64,000 nt of DNA, taken from the NCBI GenBank assembly GCA_027943335.1, contig BSBK01001158.1, forward strand, positions 1,364,001 through 1,428,000, written 5' to 3'. A program made the position numbers and the translations under genes. The notes beneath the pieces were generated by a model. That model saw nothing but the letters and a program-made list of their open reading frames with translations, did no database searches and had not been told where the DNA came from. The DNA comes from Chamaecyparis obtusa (Eukaryota > Streptophyta > Pinopsida > Cupressales > Cupressaceae). Each line of letters begins with the position of its first letter. Positions within the stretch are counted from its first letter, which is position 1. Of this stretch, positions 34,418 through 46,309 are shown one piece after another.

Positions 34418-36990
34418 TATTCCTTGGGAAGGAACTTCCCCTTCCCTGCATTAATGATATCAAAAAGGTTTGGTTGATTTGCTGCTAACCCATCCATATT
34501 TCTTAATTCATTCATAGAATTTCTACCTCTTTTTTTCTTGGTTTTCAGAGTTACGAGAGCTGTGAGTCCATCAATGGTTACTGCTATGCCTAATTGTCTA
34601 TCATCATTGTTGATTCCTTCTAGACAAATTCTGACATCTTTCCCATTTTGGTTCCCTGTATTCTTTATATTTTCTTTCCTAGCATACAGGGGATCTTCAA
34701 TATCATTATGATTCATTTCCATAAATCCTATATCATCTAGTTGTGGTAAATATTCTATTTCCATGATTTCTTCTTCATTGGTGATCAATCTCCTCCTTAT
34801 CACATATTTCATCTAAAAAGGTATCCATTAACTCATTGGTAATCTCATTACCAAGATATTCCATAATCTCATCTATTTCTTCCTCTATTTTTTGCTTCTA
34901 ATTTAACAGTAATATTTTCTAATCTTCTTGACTGTTGATGAATCGAATAGGACTGCTAGTAATCATTTCTAGGTTGATTCCATGTTTGATACTCTAATTG
35001 CTAAAAATGTGCTTAAGATCTGGGGATAAAGATAGGGGAGTTTTGACATCAGCATCAATGGTCTCATTTACTGTAAGAGGACTAACATTTTTTAGAGCCA
35101 AAGGGGATTGAGACATAGAGACTGAAGGGTGAGGGGAAATTCTGACAGGGTTACTTTTAATAGGAGTAGTCAAAGTAAACCCTCCTTTGTCTATATTAAA
35201 GATCACCTCCAAATCTGGTAACTTTAAAATTTGTGGGTCAATATGGTCTAGATTTTTGGGTTTTGGAGCCTTCATTTTTCTTACTACAAAGTCTTCCAAA
35301 ATAATGGGGTTAATGATAATAGAGTTTGAATTAAAACATAATCTAATGGGGTGTATCCATTTTTTATGATAATTCATCTTTACTATGATGGTTTTTTCAA
35401 ATTGGTTGTAATCATTATCAACAATACTTAAAAAACCACCAATTTGTTTTCCTATCAATTTGATATTTTCTTCATCAGACATTTCTATTGGCAGATTTCT
35501 AAGAACAATAGCTTTTTCTACAAGAAAATCCTTAAGATTTATTGGATTGAACATGGGAACCTAGTCAAAAATATAAAAATAAGAGTTTTTATACTTAGGA
35601 CACCCTTCTTTTCTAATTTTACTTTTAATAATTACATTTTTACAATCAATAAAAATAAAGTTCTCTATCAAGATTGATATACTTATCTCATTTGGAAGCT
35701 GAGATTTCAGCCATCTTACCACATCTGTGATTGAAGATCCTACTCCAGTCCATCAACAAATCAGTCCAGTATCTGCATAAGAAGTTTGTTTCTATTCTAT
35801 GCATTTTCCATCTAGATCTATTCTAATCATATTAGAATTCTAAAAAAAGTTTCCTATTATTTTACCATTATCACTCTTGAAATTTCTATTACGCCTATGA
35901 GGGGGCGTGTATACCTGCTTGTATTGATCTTGAAATTACAATGGCCTATTATTACCTATTTTACCTTCCTTTATATTTATTCTATGCGTATATACACTGT
36001 CAGTTCTTCTTCGATGAGGGGGAGTAAACACCTTAGGGTTATTGTCTGCTGAGATATCTCCCTTACCTTGTATATTCCTTTGCCATGTATGCCCAGAATT
36101 AACAGAATATCCTTTCCCCTTATTGAGATTAGGTAATTTGACTGAAGAAGGTGGAAATCGGTTCCCATCAAAATGATGAATACTATCATCATCCTGATGC
36201 GAGAATTTCATGGAGCCTATCTTCCTCAAACCCAAATTATGCTTATGTGGGGGAGAGTAACTGCTTAAATTATTTTGAAACTTACTCAAAGATTCAAATG
36301 AATTTTTCATTACTAAATTATTCTCATTATGCTTTGCTGTAAAAGATCTTACATTATTCCTTCACTGATTGACCCTTTTCCAACCATCTGATGGACTCTC
36401 AGAAATCCCTAGGGACATAAGACCTTCCTTCAATCCACCTCCCCCCAAAGTCGAATGGGGATTGTAGGGGCTTGGGGCCGGATACAACTAGGATTGGGAA
36501 GCCCTAGCCGTCTCGGGGTGAATATTCCTTCTATTTGCATATCTAGTTTTAGTAAACACATTTATTTGCTGATCCAAGGAGTCTATAGGAAAAATGTGTA
36601 GGCCTAATTTGGTGATGTCTCCTTTTGGTTTGGGAAAGGGCATCGCCTCTGGATTGGTAAGAACATTAATCCTTCTATCACTTTCACCCAAGCACTCTGA
36701 TAATTTCTTGTTGTTTTTGCTTTCATTTAGGCTCTTTTCTTTTTGTTTCTTGATAAATTCCTTTAGCTGGTCATATGTAGGCCTACCAGTCCTGAGATCC
36801 GATAATTTACATTCAATCACCATATGGCCATACAGAAAATAGTTAAAGCAATAGCTTGAGAAAGTGGGCTTGGGTGGTATACCTTCATCATTTTTGGCAC
36901 GGCTATCTCTTCCCAAACTAGAGCCGCTGCATAGCCCTGCTCCTCGACCTTCCTTCCCAGCAATAACCACCATACTGGTGGTCTGAAAAC
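34417..36990 (-). pseudogene. LINE ORF1 (nucleic-acid-binding)
   Basis: Several frames on the minus strand: 36973-36488 includes a knuckle-like motif CFNYFLYGHMVIEC (third-position Cys replaced by Tyr) and a Lys-rich region. 36310-35936 is basic. 35554-34994 carries VLRNLPIEMSDEENIKLIGKQIG, similar to the DUF4283-type fold found in plant LINE ORF1 proteins. 34812-34417 is the C-terminus ending GKGKFLPKE and TAA. The zinc-knuckle-first order is unusual. It would bind LINE RNA. Frame breaks make this copy inactive. Confidence 0.65.
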
Positions 36991-37116
36991 CCTAACCCCG
37001 TCCATTGGCCTTAAGACTGTAATTTTTTGCTTTTTCACAATTTTGCTTTTTCGCAGTTTTCAATTTTCTTTTCTTTTTTGCAATTTTTTCTTTTTCCCAA
37101 AAAAAAATCACATATT

Positions 37117-38025
37117 AACATATTTAACAAAATCTAAAAACATAAAATAAATTTTAAAATACATATTAAATAAATTAAAATAACTTTATATGCACAACTC
37201 AACTTGACTTTTTGAAACAGGTTGTTTACTTTTGAGAGCAATTTCCTTTTTTCAATAATGCACATGTTTAAAATTAAATTATGTATTAAATAGATTAAAT
37301 ATTTAAAGCATCCTAAAACCATGCAATTAAATATTTAATTATGTAATAATGCACACAATATAATTAAATCCAATTTTGTAATTAAATAATCAAATAATTG
37401 ACTTTTAATTTAATTTTCCCAAATAGGCTTAGGAACATGATTAATATTAAATTCAACTATAATCATTAAATTAATAAATCACAAAAAATCACCCACATAA
37501 GCAATAAATCAACTGAATCCAAATGACACAAAACCAAACAATCTCAGGAGAAGGGATCCACGAATTCCTATCAACCAGATGAATTCGAATAGGGTAGTTA
37601 GACCGATACTTGTCCAATCCTAGGAAAATTAGGCTTAGGTTAGGATTTTGGATCTGTGTATTATCTCCCCTCTCTTAACATTTGAGATATTGAGATAGGG
37701 CACGATCATCCTGATAATTCAGGGATGTCAATGCCCTGTACCTGCAAACCTGCATACAAAACCCGCATGTACATACATATATAAATATATAACAGACAAT
37801 GGCAGAGATCGGTCGATCATGTGGATCTCGCAAGCAAGTAACTATGACTTCATCCCTCAACCACATGAGGCACATCAAACATAAGTATAAAACAAACACA
37901 TCATCCATACACATGCAAGTATGGGCTCAGTAAAATCATAAGCATCAATGATCTCCTAACATATATATAATCATCCTAGAATAATCATAACATTTATAAA
38001 ATCAGACTAGGGGCGGGGTACTACA
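37117..38025. other. Right part of solo LTR D
   Basis: AT-rich with short open frames of no coding likeness, ending ATCAGACTAGGGGCGGGG and TACTACA. Continuous with 23410-25354 once the LINE is removed. Confidence 0.65.
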
Positions 38026-39000
38026 TTCTCTTTGTTCCTCATCTTGAATATCATTCTGCAAATTATTTTTAGTTTCATAAAATAACTCAACCTTCTCTTG
38101 ATTAGTTTTAGGATAAGCTTCTTCATCTAAATCATAATCAAGTACTCTTTCCTGAATTCTAAACTATTCATCCACTTTAACATTTTCACTTTCAATAATA
38201 GTTTTAGTTCTCTGATTAAAACATCTATAAGATTTGTTTTCAATGAATAACCAAGGAACATACCTTCATCACTTCTCGGATCAAACTTACCAATGTCATA
38301 ATCTTTTTTAATATAGCACTTACTTTTGAATATTCTGAAGTATTTTACTTATGGTGCATGTCCAAACCATAATTCATGAGTCATGTTTTTATCTACTATG
38401 ATTTGTACTCTATTAATTATATATACTGATGTATGTACTACTTGTCTCCAAAATATCTTCACCACATCATTCTCAAACAACATATCTCTTGGTGCCTCAG
38501 TTACAGACCTGTTTCTTCTTTCAACAATACCATTTTGCTCTGGTGTTTTGCGGGATAAAATTTATCTCTTAATGTTATTCACTTCACAAAAAGTGTTAAA
38601 CTCATTTGAAGTAAATTCTCCATCTCTATCAGATCTTAGACATTTAATCTCCATTCTTGATTCATTCTCAACTCTATTTTTAATCAATCTAAACTTTTCA
38701 AATGCTTCTGACTTTAAGAAATGCTACCTACATCATCCTAGTTTAATCATCAATGAGAATCATAAAATATCATTCACCATAGAATCCTCTTGTTCTTGTA
38801 GCACCACTTAGAGCTGGGAAAAGAAGTTCTCTTCTTTTTCTCCATAACACATTCCTTGCACACCATGTTAGTAGGTCTCACAATTTTAGGCAAATCACTT
38901 ACTACAAATTTAGTGCTTGATTTCACAATGTTATCAAAGTTTATGTGATAAAACCTTTTCTACCATAACCAACTGTCATCAACCTTAGAAATCAAACATG
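38026..39000 (-). pseudogene. Integrase of B
   Basis: Right to left: the region after the zinc domain, then CLRSDRDGEF near 38640-38610 (second Asp intact), PEQNGIVERRNRS near 38560-38520 (catalytic Glu intact) and the C-terminal HELWFGHAP region near 38380-38340. Frames shift several times and stops occur. Left of 38031 the linker to reverse transcriptase is cut by D and resumes at 23409. Confidence 0.75.
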
Positions 39001-40440
39001 TCCTCTTATTAGGATTCAACTAAAAAATATTACCTCTGGTTCTTGTTCCTCTACCAATCATCTTACCATCCTTATACTTGATAATTATAAAATCTTTTAT
39101 GAAAACCATACCTGATATCCCTTATCAACTAATTGTCCAACACTTAAAAGATTATGTTTCAATTCATTTACAAATTAAACATCATCAGTGTTAGTCTTTC
39201 CATCAAGAGTAATAGATCCTATTCCTTTTATGCGACAAGGTACATTGTTTCCAACTCTAACAATTCCTCCATCATAATTGTTAAAATTGATATACTTATT
39301 CATATCACCAGCCATATGATGTATACAACCACTATCTATGATCCAACCAATTTTATTTTCAACTTGTGACACCAAATCTTTTTCTTCTTTGACTTCTTTT
39401 TTAGAATTTTCTTCTTTTATTGCAACAAATCCTATATCATCACTTTCATTATCATTCTCACTTAAGATTTTTTCCATACTAGCTTCAAATTCTTCATCGT
39501 TTACATAGTATCATTCTTTAGGTCTTCTAGGCTTAAAGTCATTCTTGTATTTCTTCACTCTCTTAGGACATTTAGAAGAAAAATGACCATATTATTGACA
39601 AGTCCAATATTTAAATATTTTCTTACCTTTTGGTTCTCTTTTCACAAGCAAGGAAATTCCTTCTTCAATCTTTTTGTCTTCTTCAAATTTAGATCTTCAG
39701 ATGTTGGCATAATCTCTTCTGATACTGGCACTCCTAGACAAAGTAGGGTGAATAATAAGTGTGCTAAAAGTAGTCTCAATCCAAGGAAAATCTCTAGATT
39801 ATTTTAGACTTATCTCTATTGCTTCAAACCTTCCAAGAAGAGTCTCTCTAGTAAACTTCTCAGTACAGGGTATAACTTGTTCAATCATCTGTGTTGTCTT
39901 CTTAAATATTGGAGTCAGGGTTTTCAAGATCTTCCATATGATCTCATCTTCATCCTTATTTCCTTCACAAGCTTTGATACCTACAAAAATATCTGATATT
40001 CTTCTAATATAACTTCTAAAAAATTCATCTTCCATCATTTTAGCCTCTTAAAATAAACATATCCAATTTTGTAATCTGATTCTCTTAGCATGTTTATCAC
40101 CTTCAAAAGTAGATTCCAAAGATAACCAAATTTCATGAGATGTCTTTAAAGATTTTACCTAACTGTACTCATTCTTAGGAATTGATGAAAAAGGTGATTC
40201 TCTACCATCTATGTTACACATGAATACATCTCTTTCTTTTTCAATGCAATCATCAATCTTTTCTTCTTCAATGATATTTTTCTCATTATTAGTGATTAGC
40301 CAATATCCTGGCCCTAAACATAAAAAATGTGTCTTCATCTTCTCTTTCTTGTTGTCATAGTTAACTCCATCAAACTTAGGACTTTCTTTTCTAAAATGAC
40401 TCACCATGGATCTCCTTAAGTTGTTAAGATTCTCCTTCAA
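39001..40440 (-). pseudogene. gag: gag and protease of B
   Basis: gag starts at about 40440 (FRKESPKFDGVNYDNKKEKMKTHFLCLG). It continues through MMEDEFFRSYIRRISDIFVGIKA (40038 on) and a knuckle (about 39610-39570, one residue changed to stop), then protease with WIIDSGCIHHMAGD (about 39345-39300, DSG intact) and a truncated end. Stops and frameshifts divide it. It is closely similar to the gag of E (46700-47740). Confidence 0.8.
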
Positions 40441-40450
40441 GGACCTGGCA

Positions 40451-40463
40451 CTCTGATGCCAAT
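40451..40463 (-). promoter_or_regulatory. Primer-binding site of B
   Basis: On the minus strand ATTGGCATCAGAG follows the LTR end, an initiator-Met type site with one change (TGGCATCAGAG against TGGTATCAGAG). Confidence 0.8.
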
Positions 40464-41340
40464 TGTTAGAAAGTAAAGTCCACCAAGATAACTAAGAGGG
40501 GGGTGAATCAGTTATCTGATTAAAACAAATCTTATTAACCTTATTAAATCTGAAGCATGTAAATAACATAAACATCAACCATAAAAAAATAACCATATAC
40601 AATGACACCATAATTGTTAACTAGGGAACCTCTTGATCAGAGAGTAAAACCTGGTGGGGATGGTACCCACAAAAGATGTACTAACATGAAAGTTCCTTGT
40701 GAGAGGATGGACCCTATTAGGAGTCTATGAAATACATTTAGTACATATCAATCCCTATGAGGAGATTCTAACCATGTTAGGATTTGTGGAAGGCAGAAGG
40801 ACCCACTATCCAAATAGCTTCAAGGGAAAGATCATTGAAATCACTATCCAACTGATTATGTATTATCCCAAATAGAATAATACCAAATATAACTGATCTC
40901 AGAAACTTTTTCTTCTCTCCTCTGACCATGCCTATGCTGCTGCAAATAATTTCTAGATCTCAATACCAGATCTGCACACTTTGCATCACATAACAATCCC
41001 TCAGATTGCTTGCTCACATTATTTCACACTGTACAACTTATTTTCTCAGAAAATATTATATATAATTAAGGAAACAATCCTTCCTTTATGCCATGCCCAA
41101 TATTTCATAATTGCGTAGGCCAATTAGCCTTTATCAATTAAAAAATATAAAACAATACACGTTACATATTAATTTCATAATTACACAACACTATTGGCTC
41201 ACAAACTTAATAAATCTTCACATGTGCAACCTCTGACTATGCTGACATCAATGAAAAACATAGTCATGAATGCAACATGTGACCTCTCCTGTAATGGTAG
41301 AATACTCCCCCATAGGACATATTTAGAATTCATGATAATA
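40464..41340 (-). repeat. 5' LTR of B
   Basis: It starts TGTTAGAAAGTAAAG in the plus direction and ends near 41340 (CATGATAATA, for an ancestral CTAACA). It is 877 bp, shorter than its partner by a deletion of about 300 bases between TATGCTGA and CATCAATGA. A hairpin (40486-40493 with 40510-40517, 8 bp) encloses a G6 tract. Confidence 0.85.
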
Positions 41341-42031
41341 GTTGCAGACGTAAGTAATAATCTCATACCAAGACAGTGAAGAGGCAACTTATTTTGTTTG
41401 ATTGCATAGTGTTTTGGTAGGTGAATCCCATATGTGTAGGGATGTGGACACAACCTCATGAGAGTCTAATGGAACCTATTAAAGTTGGTTTCTAGCACAT
41501 TTTCCTTTTTTTTACCATTAAAATAGTCTGATTGTAGGCCTTTTATGATCAATATATTAGTATTTCATTCATCCAATAGAGTATCTGATGGAGGTTTGAG
41601 TCCTCTAAAAATTGGCTTTTGTTTCATTTAATTTTTTTACGTTTTGATTGAGATATTGGAATTTTGGTGAAATCAAGTTTAAACCCTTAAAAAGGTAAAC
41701 CGAGAGATCATAACATTTAGTTTTTCCATATCCCACGTAGATCAGGTCCCCATGTTTGGTTGGGAGATGGGGAATTATGTGTGTCATGTTTTCTTAAAGA
41801 TGAAAATAGCCATCATCATACTAAAACTCTTCTTCAAACATGAAGGTGTCTAGTGACTTGGTATCCTTGTAGTTATGGATCTTATCATAATCATACTACA
41901 TGCCCTTAGAGTTTTAAAGCATCATGAAACAATTTTAACATGACTTAATGGCAAGAAAGTGACTTAAATTTTTATTTAAATATAGTTTATTTTCTAGTCC
42001 ACGTAGAATAAGCCACCATAATGGATAGATT
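41341..42031. other. Spacer between B and E
   Basis: About 690 AT-rich bases without recognisable gene or repeat. Starts with GTTGC, the duplicated target of B. No open frame here looks coding. Confidence 0.5.
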
Positions 42032-43219
42032 TGTTTGAAAGTAAAGTCCACCAAGATAACTGACAGGGGGGGTGAATCAATTATTAGATAAATAAAAAAT
42101 TTATCAAATTTAATAGATTTTAACCATGTTAGAAATGTAATAAACAACCATAAAAAGGTATACATGCACAATAACACAATGACACAAGATATGTTGACTA
42201 GGGAACCTCTTGATCAAAGAGTAAACCCTGGTGGGAATGATGCCCACAAAAGATGCACTAATATGAAAGTTCCTTGTGAGAGTATTGACTCTATTAGGAG
42301 TCTTATGAAATACATTTAGTACATATGAGTCCCTATTAGGAGACTTTGAATCCTTGCTAAAATATTCTAACTCTGTTAGGAGTTATGGAAGATAGAAGGA
42401 CCCACTGCCCAAACAGCTTCAGGTGTAAGATCACTGAACACACTGTCCAATTGATCTTTGTATTACTCAACATAATAATACCAAAAGATTACTAATCTCA
42501 ACAATTCAATACTCCTTCTCTGACTGTGCCAAACCGCACCAACTGCTTCTTCAAATCTCTATACTTTGCATATCCTCTTCCAATAAGTATTGCACAATTC
42601 CACAATTCACTTTCAAATACAATTCACAACTACTAATTCATCATGTTACAACAAGGAAAAAATTCCTTCCTTTATACCACACTCAAGTAATTACAAATGA
42701 GTCGGCATACAAATTACAAAATAAAAGTTTCCACACGTTACATAAAAATTACACAAAAATGTCAGCTTCCAATTAAGATAATTCTTCACTCGTGCAACCT
42801 CAGATCTTGCACTCACATCCACGTCATCAACATCATGTCTTCAATTTCCTCATAAGTGCACATGATTAGATTCAATCCCGATTAGGAGATATCATCCGAT
42901 TTCCACAAACTGCTACTTAGGAACACTACCTGAATACTGCTTCCACTGATTTCCTCATAACTATCATGAATAAATAAATTTCCATATGTGCTCTTAACCA
43001 TGATCTTATAGAACATCATAGAGTAATTACTCAACTCCACATAGCTTCATCTTCAATATCCCAAGTGCGCTAACTCAAACATTGTCTGCTTCTCTGCAAA
43101 TCTTCAGTAGATCATTGTGTTGACATCAATGATAATCATAGTCATGAATGCACTAGCAACTGCTACAGAATGGCTGTGAATACTCCCCCATAGGATATAT
43201 TCAGCATTCATTTCTAAAA
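42032..43219 (-). repeat. 3' LTR of E
   Basis: Starts TGTTTGAAAGTAAAG and ends TTTCTAAAA next to the polypurine tract (minus-strand GCCAATGGGGGAGAT, 43220-43234). The G-tract has 7 residues. Confidence 0.88.
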
Positions 43220-43569
43220 ATCTCCCCCATTGGCATTGATGACAACATAGATGAAAAAACATCCAAGTTCCATGAATACCAACACTACAACACTGGTGCT
43301 CTAAAAATTCTTTCAAATCCTCTTCATCAATCAAATCTTGCTTCATTTTCCTATTCAATTCTCTCCAATAGATGATTTTTCATGAATACTTCTCCCCCAT
43401 TGACATCAATGACAGATGTTTCATCATTATGTTAACAACAACTTCAATGTCAAAAGACACTTTTTCAAAAAATACATTCACTAGAGTCCTCATGACTCAG
43501 CTCAGATACACATACTCCCCTAAAGAGGAAGTACTACCATCTAGTCCAAAAGAAAGATAGGGCTTGTAT

Positions 43570-45180
43570 ACCATTGGATGGATGCAACAATCTGCATCAC
43601 TTCTCAAAATTAGGCTAGGGCATAACCCCAAGCATACCTCTTAGATACTCAAATGTATCCTTAGGAAAAGGTTTTGTAAATATATCTGCAATCTGCTCCT
43701 TTGTGCTTATATACTCAAGTCTAACTTCTTTCTTTGCCACTTTCTCTCTCACTACATGATACTTTATCTCTATATGCTTTGTCTTAGAATGTAACACAAG
43801 GTTCTTAGACATACTAACTGTGCTAGTGTTATCACAATGTATAACAAGAGGCTCAACAAATTTTATTCCAATATCCTTTAGCATTTTCTTCATCCAAATT
43901 ATCTGATTACAATTGTTTGTTGTTGCCACATACTCTTCTTGTGTTGTGCTCTGTGAAATACAGTTCTACTTCTTGCTTAACCAAGAAACTAATCTTCCTC
44001 CAAGGAAAAATGCTCCACCACTGGTGCTCTTTTTTTCATCAAAACTACCTCCCCAATCAGCATCTATATATGCACATAGGGTAAAATCATCAATTTTTTC
44101 ATACCATAATGCATACTCAATTGTGCCTCTTAAGTATCTCAGTATCCTCTTTACTACTGCATAATGTGATTCTCTAGGTTCAGCTTGAAATCTTGCTACA
44201 ATTCCAACTGCATGTGATATATCAGGTCTTTTATGAGTCAAATATTGCAATCCTCCAATCATAGATTTTTACTTTTTCTATTCCACTACAGGAGTCTCGT
44301 CTATGCTAGATAACTTGTGTCCTGTTACCATAGGTGTTCCAACTAGTTTACAATTCTTCATTCCAAATTTCTTTAATAAATCATTCAAGTACTTTGTCTG
44401 ACTTACAAAGATACCATCACTGTTCTATGTTATCTATAATTCTAAAAAGTATTTCATTTCACCAATCATACTCATTTCAAATTAAATCTTCATTTCATCT
44501 AGAAATTTATCATTGGCTTCATCTTCTCCTCCAAAGATAATATCATCAACAAAAATAACAACAACCAACAAACCATTTTCAATTTCCTTTGTGTATAGGT
44601 TGCTATCATTTGTGCCTTTTGTAAATCCTAACTTTATCAAATACTTATCCAATCTTGCATACCAAATTCTAGGTGCTTGCTTCAGTCCATATAAAGCTTT
44701 CTTCAGTTTACATACCATATCTCCTTCTTAAGTTAAAGGAAAACCTTTAGGCTGCTCAATGTAGACTTCTTCTTCCAATTCTCCATTCAAAAATGTTGAC
44801 TTCACATCCATCTGATACACTTTGAATTTCTTATAAGCTGCATAAGCTAAAAACATTATTACTACTTCAATTCTTTCTACTGGTGAAAAAATTTCTTCAT
44901 AGTGAATTCCTTCTTGCTATGAGTATCCTTTACATACCAATCTTGCTTTGTTCCTTACTACTTCTCCTTGTTCATTCATCTTATTTTTTAACACCCATTT
45001 TGTTCCTATAACATTCTTACCTTTAGGTCTAGAGACCAATTCCCATGTCTTATTCTTTTCAATCTGATCTATTTCTTCTTTCATAGCTTTAATCTAATGT
45101 TCATCTTCATAGGCTTCACTAGTAGATTTAGGTCCAATTTGAGAAATCAAACACAATTGTTCTTGTACCTTATTTCATGT
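43570..45180 (-). pseudogene. Reverse transcriptase and RNase H of E
   Basis: Right to left: [72 protein letters not shown] (Asp pair intact, about 44560-44530), GEMKYFL, RPDISHAVGIVARFQ, RNase H (DADWGGSFDEKKSTSGG, SWLSKK; then after a frameshift HCDNTSTVSMSKN and DIFTKPFPKDTFEYLRGMLG). Stops and frame changes at about 44280, 44480, 43930 and elsewhere prevent translation. Confidence 0.88.
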
Positions 45181-46309
45181 CAGAAATCCTCTGTCTATGC
45201 TTCCAATAATCTTCTCAACAAGATGATTCATTGATAGATTCCTGTTAGGTGTCACTGTCTCGGTTCTTGTTTTTGTTGTAGGTTCTTCAATGATTTCTTC
45301 ACTATATCTTTCATTCAACAAATCATTGTCAGTTTCATAGAATAATTCAATACTCTCTGGATTAGTTATAGGATGAGTTCCTTCATCTGATTTATACTCA
45401 AGCATTCTTTCCTAAATTTTGAATTTTTCATCAACTTTTACAGTTGCGCTCTCAACAATAGTCATAGTTCTTTTATTGTAACATCTATAAGATTTTCTCT
45501 TCAATCAATATCCAAGAAATATACCTTCATCACTTCTAGGATCAAACTTGCCAATGTTATCGTCTCTCTTAATATAACATTTTCTTCCAAATATTCTAAA
45601 CTACGTAACTAATGGTGCATGTCCAAACCATAGTTCATAGGGTGTCTTGTCTGTGTCTACTCTAATTTGTATTTTGTTCATTGTATACACTGTTGTGTTC
45701 ACTGCTTCTCTCTAGAATATCTTCACTAAGTCATTCTCAAATAACATAGCTCTTTTTTCTTCAGTCACTGATCTGTTTCTTCTTTCTGCAATACCATTTT
45801 TGTTCAGGTGTCCTATGGGCTGAAAATTATCTCTTAAAACCATTCACTTCACAAAAAATGTTAAATTATTTTGTAGTAAATTCTCCACCTCTATCTGATC
45901 TCAAACATTTAATCTTTATTCCAGATTCATTCTCAACTTTGTTCTTAATAATCTTAAACTTATCAAATGCTTCAGATTTTTCTTTAAGAAATGCAATCCA
46001 CATCATTCTCGTAAAATCATCAACAAGAATCATAAAATACCTTTCTCCATAGAATCCTCTAGCCCTTCTGGGACCGCTCAAATCTATATGAACAATTTCC
46101 AACTTCTCTATTGTTGTAAACTTCTTGCTAGGAAATGAGCTTCTCTTTTGTTTAGCCATCACACATTCCTTGCAAATCATGTTAGTAGGCTTTATAATTT
46201 TAGGCAAATCTCTTACTGCAAGTGTAGTACTCACTTTCACAATGTTATCAAAGTTTATATGACAAAACCTTCTGTGCCATAACCAACTATCATCAATCTT
46301 AGTAATCAA
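45181..46309 (-). pseudogene. Integrase of E
   Basis: The frame from 46309 gives WLWHRRFCHINFDN and CKECVMAKQKRSSF (zinc region), VHIDLSGP (first Asp), FTRMMWIAFLKEKSEAFDKF and CLRSDRGGEFT (second Asp intact). After a frameshift near 45866 come NGIAERRNRS (Glu intact) and a C-terminal part to 45181 with PYELWFGHAP, DEGIFLGY and an acidic linker. The catalytic triad is present, but the frame is broken. Confidence 0.85.

Larger units (their letters stand above)
25355..37104 (-). mobile_element. LINE (L1-like, non-LTR retrotransposon), 11.75 kb
   Basis: Flanked by a 12-bp target duplication AAATCACATATT (25343-25354 and 37105-37116). On the minus strand it has ORF1, ORF2 (endonuclease, reverse transcriptase, Cys/His region, RNase H), a second RNase H piece, a further ORF, a long 3' region and an A-rich tail (plus-strand T run at 25355-25368). 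It is unusually long for a plant LINE because of the roughly 5.7 kb after RNase H. Both ends appear present. Stops and frameshifts make it inactive. It sits inside solo LTR D. Confidence 0.88.
23410..38025. mobile_element. D: large gypsy-type solo LTR, carrying a LINE
   Basis: It starts TGTAATGCCCC and ends GGGGTACTACA, with perfect target duplications TTCTC (23405-23409, 38026-38030) inside B. Excluding the inserted LINE and its target duplication, about 2.85 kb remain (23410-25354 and 37105-38025). They contain no gag or pol and no obvious internal direct repeat, so a solo LTR is the best reading. TGTA...TACA ends and long AT-rich LTRs suit plant gypsy elements. A small non-autonomous element is the alternative. 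Orientation is not determined. Confidence 0.75.
12177..41340 (-). mobile_element. B: Ty1/copia element, split by three insertions
   Basis: LTRs are at 12177-20314 (interrupted) and 40464-41340. The interior reads minus: gag and protease 40440-39160, integrase to 38026, reverse transcriptase and RNase H at 23409-21989 and 20855-20741. Flanking 5-mers are GTTGT (12172-12176) and GTTGC (41341-41345), a 4/5 match. Removing insertions A, C and D with their target duplications leaves about 6.46 kb, normal for copia and similar to relative E. All genes are broken. The element is the oldest layer of this stack. Confidence 0.85.

Noticed and set aside
23405..38030. D as a full element with two LTRs
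   Set aside because: No internal direct repeat was found between 23410-25354 and 37105-38025, so two LTRs cannot be shown.
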